A stretch of 64,000 nucleotides of DNA from the NCBI RefSeq assembly GCF_002159455.1, contig NZ_NFIQ01000009.1, positions 1 through 64,000 of the forward strand, written 5' to 3'. Below, in pieces: positions 61,743 to 64,000 of this stretch (positions are counted from its first letter, which is position 1; every line of letters starts with the position of its first letter). The translations under genes were made by a program, and so were the position numbers. Under the pieces are notes generated by a model that did not search any database, was not told where the DNA came from, and worked only from the letters and a program-made list of their open reading frames with translations. Origin of the DNA: Flavonifractor sp. An306. GTDB taxonomy: Bacteria > Bacillota > Clostridia > Oscillospirales > Oscillospiraceae.

Positions 61743-63374
61743 ATGGCTATCATGCATCCGCCCCGTCTGCTCAAGATGAGGCAAATTGAGTCGGAATACA
61801 AATTTTTTGAGGCCTGCAGAACCCAGCTCAGCGATAAATTCCATGTGTTTTACTCCCTCCGCTGGTGGAAAAATGCAGAGGGAAAGCGGGAGGAGGGCGA
61901 GTGCGACTTTTTGATTTTCAGCCCTGAGTACGGCTTTCTCTGCGTGGAGGTCAAGGGCGGGGACGGCATCGACAAAAATGGACGGACCTGGATCCTGCTT
62001 GACCAGAAAAACGGAGACCGGCTCCTCCATATGTCTCCCTATGAGCAGGCATCCAAGAGCATGTACTATTTCAGGGATGCCTACAAAGAGGAGTACGACA
62101 TGGACTTCCCCGGCATTTACGGCAGTGCCGCTGCCTTCCCCTTTTACTACATCCCTGAGCACCTGACGGTGGACGCTCCCCCCGCCCTTACCATCGACCC
62201 CAAGGACATGGATCACCTGGAGACCCGCATCAAGGAGATTTTTCAGTATTTCCTCAGCGACCGCAAAAAGAAAAACAGCTTTCTCTCCCCTGAGGCCAAG
62301 AAAAAGTTCATCAATCTGGTCAACAAGCGGGTGATGCTCTCCCCCTCCGCCGGCGCTCTGATCGCGGACCGGGAGATCCAGATTGCCGAGATGGACCGGG
62401 TGCAGGAGGCCGTCATCGACCTGCTGGCCCACTACCCCAGGGCCTTCCTGGTGGGCGGCGCGGGCACGGGAAAGACCTGGATCGCCATCAAAAAGGTCCA
62501 GCGCTGCATCCAGTCCGGGCAGTCCGCCCTCTATCTGTGCTACAACAAGGCCCTGGCGGAATATGTCCGCACCATCCTGCCGGAGCAGGCGGACTGCTGG
62601 AACATCGACGCGCTGGCCTACTCCCTGCTGAAGGACAAGGCCCTCTCCGCGCCGGAGAGCCGGGGGGTGAAGGCCTACAGCGACCTGCTGGACGCCCTCC
62701 CCCAGCTTCCGAAGTATGATCTGGTGGTGGTGGACGAGGGACAGGACTTTACGGAGGACTGGGCCTACTGCGCCAATCTGCTGACCAAGGAGGGCGGCTC
62801 CCTCTACGTGTTCTACGACGAGAGCCAGAATATCTTCAACCGCAGTTTTGGCGATAAATTCTTCATTGACGAGCCCCCCTTTGTGCTGCGCTACAACATC
62901 CGGAACACCGCCAACATCTACAAATACGCCCAGCAGAACACCGGACTGGGCCTGGATACCCTGACCAACCCGATAGAGGGCGTGGAGCCGGAATTCCACC
63001 GGTTTACCCGCCCCCACCAGGCCCTGGCCTTCCTGGATACCCTGATTCACAAGCTGGTGGACCGGGAGGGGGTACCAACCGACCGGTTTATGCTCCTGAG
63101 CAACCGGAAAAAGGAAAATTCCATCCTGGCGGATACCACCACGCTGGGCGGCTATCCCCTGTCCGACGGGTCCGCCCCGGCCGGTGCGGATCAGCTGACC
63201 TACCGGACCATCCAAAGCTTCAAGGGGCTGGAGTCCGACATCGTCATTTTCCTCAACCACACCTACAAAAACGAGCCCCAGACGGACGAAACCCGCGCCA
63301 CCCTCTATACCGCCATGACCAGAGCGCGGTTTTACCTCTACGTGATTGATTATGAGGACAATCTCTCCACCTAA
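61743..63374 (+). CDS. NERD nuclease-SF1 helicase fusion (operon gene 4)
   Basis: 543 residues. The N-terminal NERD domain (about 12-115) has the PD-(D/E)xK-like residues Asp55 (GECDFLIFS) and Glu69-x-Lys71 (CVEVKGG). A UvrD-like helicase follows: Walker A GGAGTGKT (238-245), Walker B VVVDEGQDF (DEGQ 331-334), TIQSFKGLESDIV and YTAMTRARFYLYV. A nuclease fused to a helicase suggests the effector of the operon. Starts 3 nt after gene 3 (ribosome site AATAGGGT weak, so coupled translation is likely). Confidence 0.9.
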   Translation: MAIMHPPRLLKMRQIESEYKFFEACRTQLSDKFHVFYSLRWWKNAEGKREEGECDFLIFSPEYGFLCVEVKGGDGIDKNGRTWILLDQKNGDRLLHMSPYEQASKSMYYFRDAYKEEYDMDFPGIYGSAAAFPFYYIPEHLTVDAPPALTIDPKDMDHLETRIKEIFQYFLSDRKKKNSFLSPEAKKKFINLVNKRVMLSPSAGALIADREIQIAEMDRVQEAVIDLLAHYPRAFLVGGAGTGKTWIAIKKVQRCIQSGQSALYLCYNKALAEYVRTILPEQADCWNIDALAYSLLKDKALSAPESRGVKAYSDLLDALPQLPKYDLVVVDEGQDFTEDWAYCANLLTKEGGSLYVFYDESQNIFNRSFGDKFFIDEPPFVLRYNIRNTANIYKYAQQNTGLGLDTLTNPIEGVEPEFHRFTRPHQALAFLDTLIHKLVDREGVPTDRFMLLSNRKKENSILADTTTLGGYPLSDGSAPAGADQLTYRTIQSFKGLESDIVIFLNHTYKNEPQTDETRATLYTAMTRARFYLYVIDYEDNLST

Positions 63375-63395
63375 GGATAAGGACTGCAAACCGCT

Positions 63396-64000
63396 ATGAG
63401 CAACATACTGTTGATAGAACCGGACTACAAAAACAAATACCCCCCGCTGGGCCTCATGAAGATCTCCTATTTCCACAAGCATGTGCTGGGAGACCATGTG
63501 CGCTTTACCAAGGGCAGGCTCCCCGCCGCCCTGGCGGAGGCCAAGTGGGACCGGGTCTACGTGACCTCTCTGTTCACCTTTGAATGGGCCAAAACCATAG
63601 AAGCCATCCAGTACGCCAAGACCCTTGTGGATTCCATCGACAAGATTACCGTGGGCGGTATTGCGGCTACCATGCTCCCCCAGCAGATCTATGAGGAGAC
63701 GGGCATCAGGCCTGTGTGCGGACTGCTCAACGAGCCCGGCAAGCTGGGCCTGCCGGGCGACGAGTGCATCGACCAGATCGTGCCCGATTACGCCATCCTG
63801 GACGACATCGACTATGTATACCCCTTTCATGACGCCTACTTCCTGAGCGCCACCAAGGGCTGCGGCAACAAATGCGGCTTCTGCGCGGTGCAGACCCTGG
63901 AGCCCCAGTATATTCCCTACATCGACCTGAAGCAGCGCATCGCCGCCATCGAGGAGGAGTTCGGGTCCAAGCGGGACCTGCTGCTGATGGACAACAACGT
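63396..64000 (+). CDS. Radical SAM protein, N-terminal part (operon gene 5, cut by window edge)
   Basis: The frame starts at ATG 63396 (AAGGATAAGGA upstream) and runs off the window after 201 codons. Residues 1-~130 resemble a B12-binding-like or Rossmann domain (NILLIEPDYKNKYPPLGLMK, VGGIAATMLPQQIYEETG), then the [4Fe-4S] motif CGNKCGFC with Cys156, Cys160 and Cys163. The order is that of B12-type radical SAM methyltransferases and related enzymes. In this context it may modify DNA, a nucleotide or a protein of the system; the catalytic class cannot be set from the fragment. Confidence 0.85.
   Translation, partial: MSNILLIEPDYKNKYPPLGLMKISYFHKHVLGDHVRFTKGRLPAALAEAKWDRVYVTSLFTFEWAKTIEAIQYAKTLVDSIDKITVGGIAATMLPQQIYEETGIRPVCGLLNEPGKLGLPGDECIDQIVPDYAILDDIDYVYPFHDAYFLSATKGCGNKCGFCAVQTLEPQYIPYIDLKQRIAAIEEEFGSKRDLLLMDNN

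Overview
The window looks like a chromosomal segment of a GC-rich, Gram-positive gut anaerobe of the Clostridia (Oscillospiraceae/Flavonifractor-like). This is inferred from strong AGGAGG ribosome sites with GTG/TTG starts, LytTR/GHKL two-component genes, a BKACE/thiolase acyl-CoA operon, TnpX-type large serine recombinases and a DUF2871/TIGR04076 gene content. No rRNA, tRNA or CRISPR array was seen. The genus assignment is inference.

Layout. 1-2400: tail of a mobile element (3' end of a large serine recombinase with an added zinc-finger tail, then a chimeric gene joining a CHC2 primase zinc finger to the C-terminus of a MobA/MobL relaxase). 2470-5421: Mg2+ P-type ATPase MgtA followed by a 55-residue membrane peptide gene. 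5708-10380: one LytTR response regulator and three tandem, highly similar GHKL histidine kinases, with a relic of a second response regulator between kinases 2 and 3. 10472-14209: a large membrane protein, divergent from a small peptide-deformylase-like operon. 14261-16447: a TetR gene and a three-gene membrane-protein operon that share one operator sequence. 16541-17986: chloramphenicol acetyltransferase and a charged unknown protein. 18173-26463: a six-gene catabolic operon (GntP permease, PanE-like reductase, CoA-transferase, BKACE, FabG-like dehydrogenase, thiolase) with a clear sigma-54 promoter and an adjacent sigma-54 activator; together they could take up a beta-hydroxy or beta-keto acid and convert it to acyl-CoA plus acetyl-CoA. 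26646-29680: MarR/FUSC pair, an XRE gene whose frame runs through a strong terminator, and an unknown protein.

29982-46614 is a complete, lower-GC integrated mobilizable element of about 16.6 kb. It splits a chromosomal XRE-family gene; joining the flanks at a GA dinucleotide restores that gene in frame, and the two element ends carry a 19/20 inverted repeat that would form attP. Cargo and core: a type I restriction-modification operon (Phd-like protein, HsdM, HsdS, a small winged-helix/membrane protein, HsdR), a SLOG protein, XRE regulator, sigma-factor-like protein, DUF6076-like protein, CHC2 primase, D5-type helicase, iteron-like repeats, MOBV relaxase with a recognisable oriT, and a large serine recombinase.

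46955-51443: a LysR gene divergent from a five-gene operon (acetyltransferase, flavodoxin, hydrolase, cyclophilin-like lipoprotein, CMD-cupin fusion). 51527-54200: oleate hydratase and a TetR regulator. 54375-64000 (runs off the window): a tightly packed five-gene operon of SF1 helicase, DrmA-like helicase, DrmB-like DUF1998 protein, NERD nuclease/SF1 helicase fusion and a radical SAM protein. It resembles the DISARM anti-phage core but has partners that are not in the described DISARM classes known to me, and is the best candidate here for an undescribed defence system.
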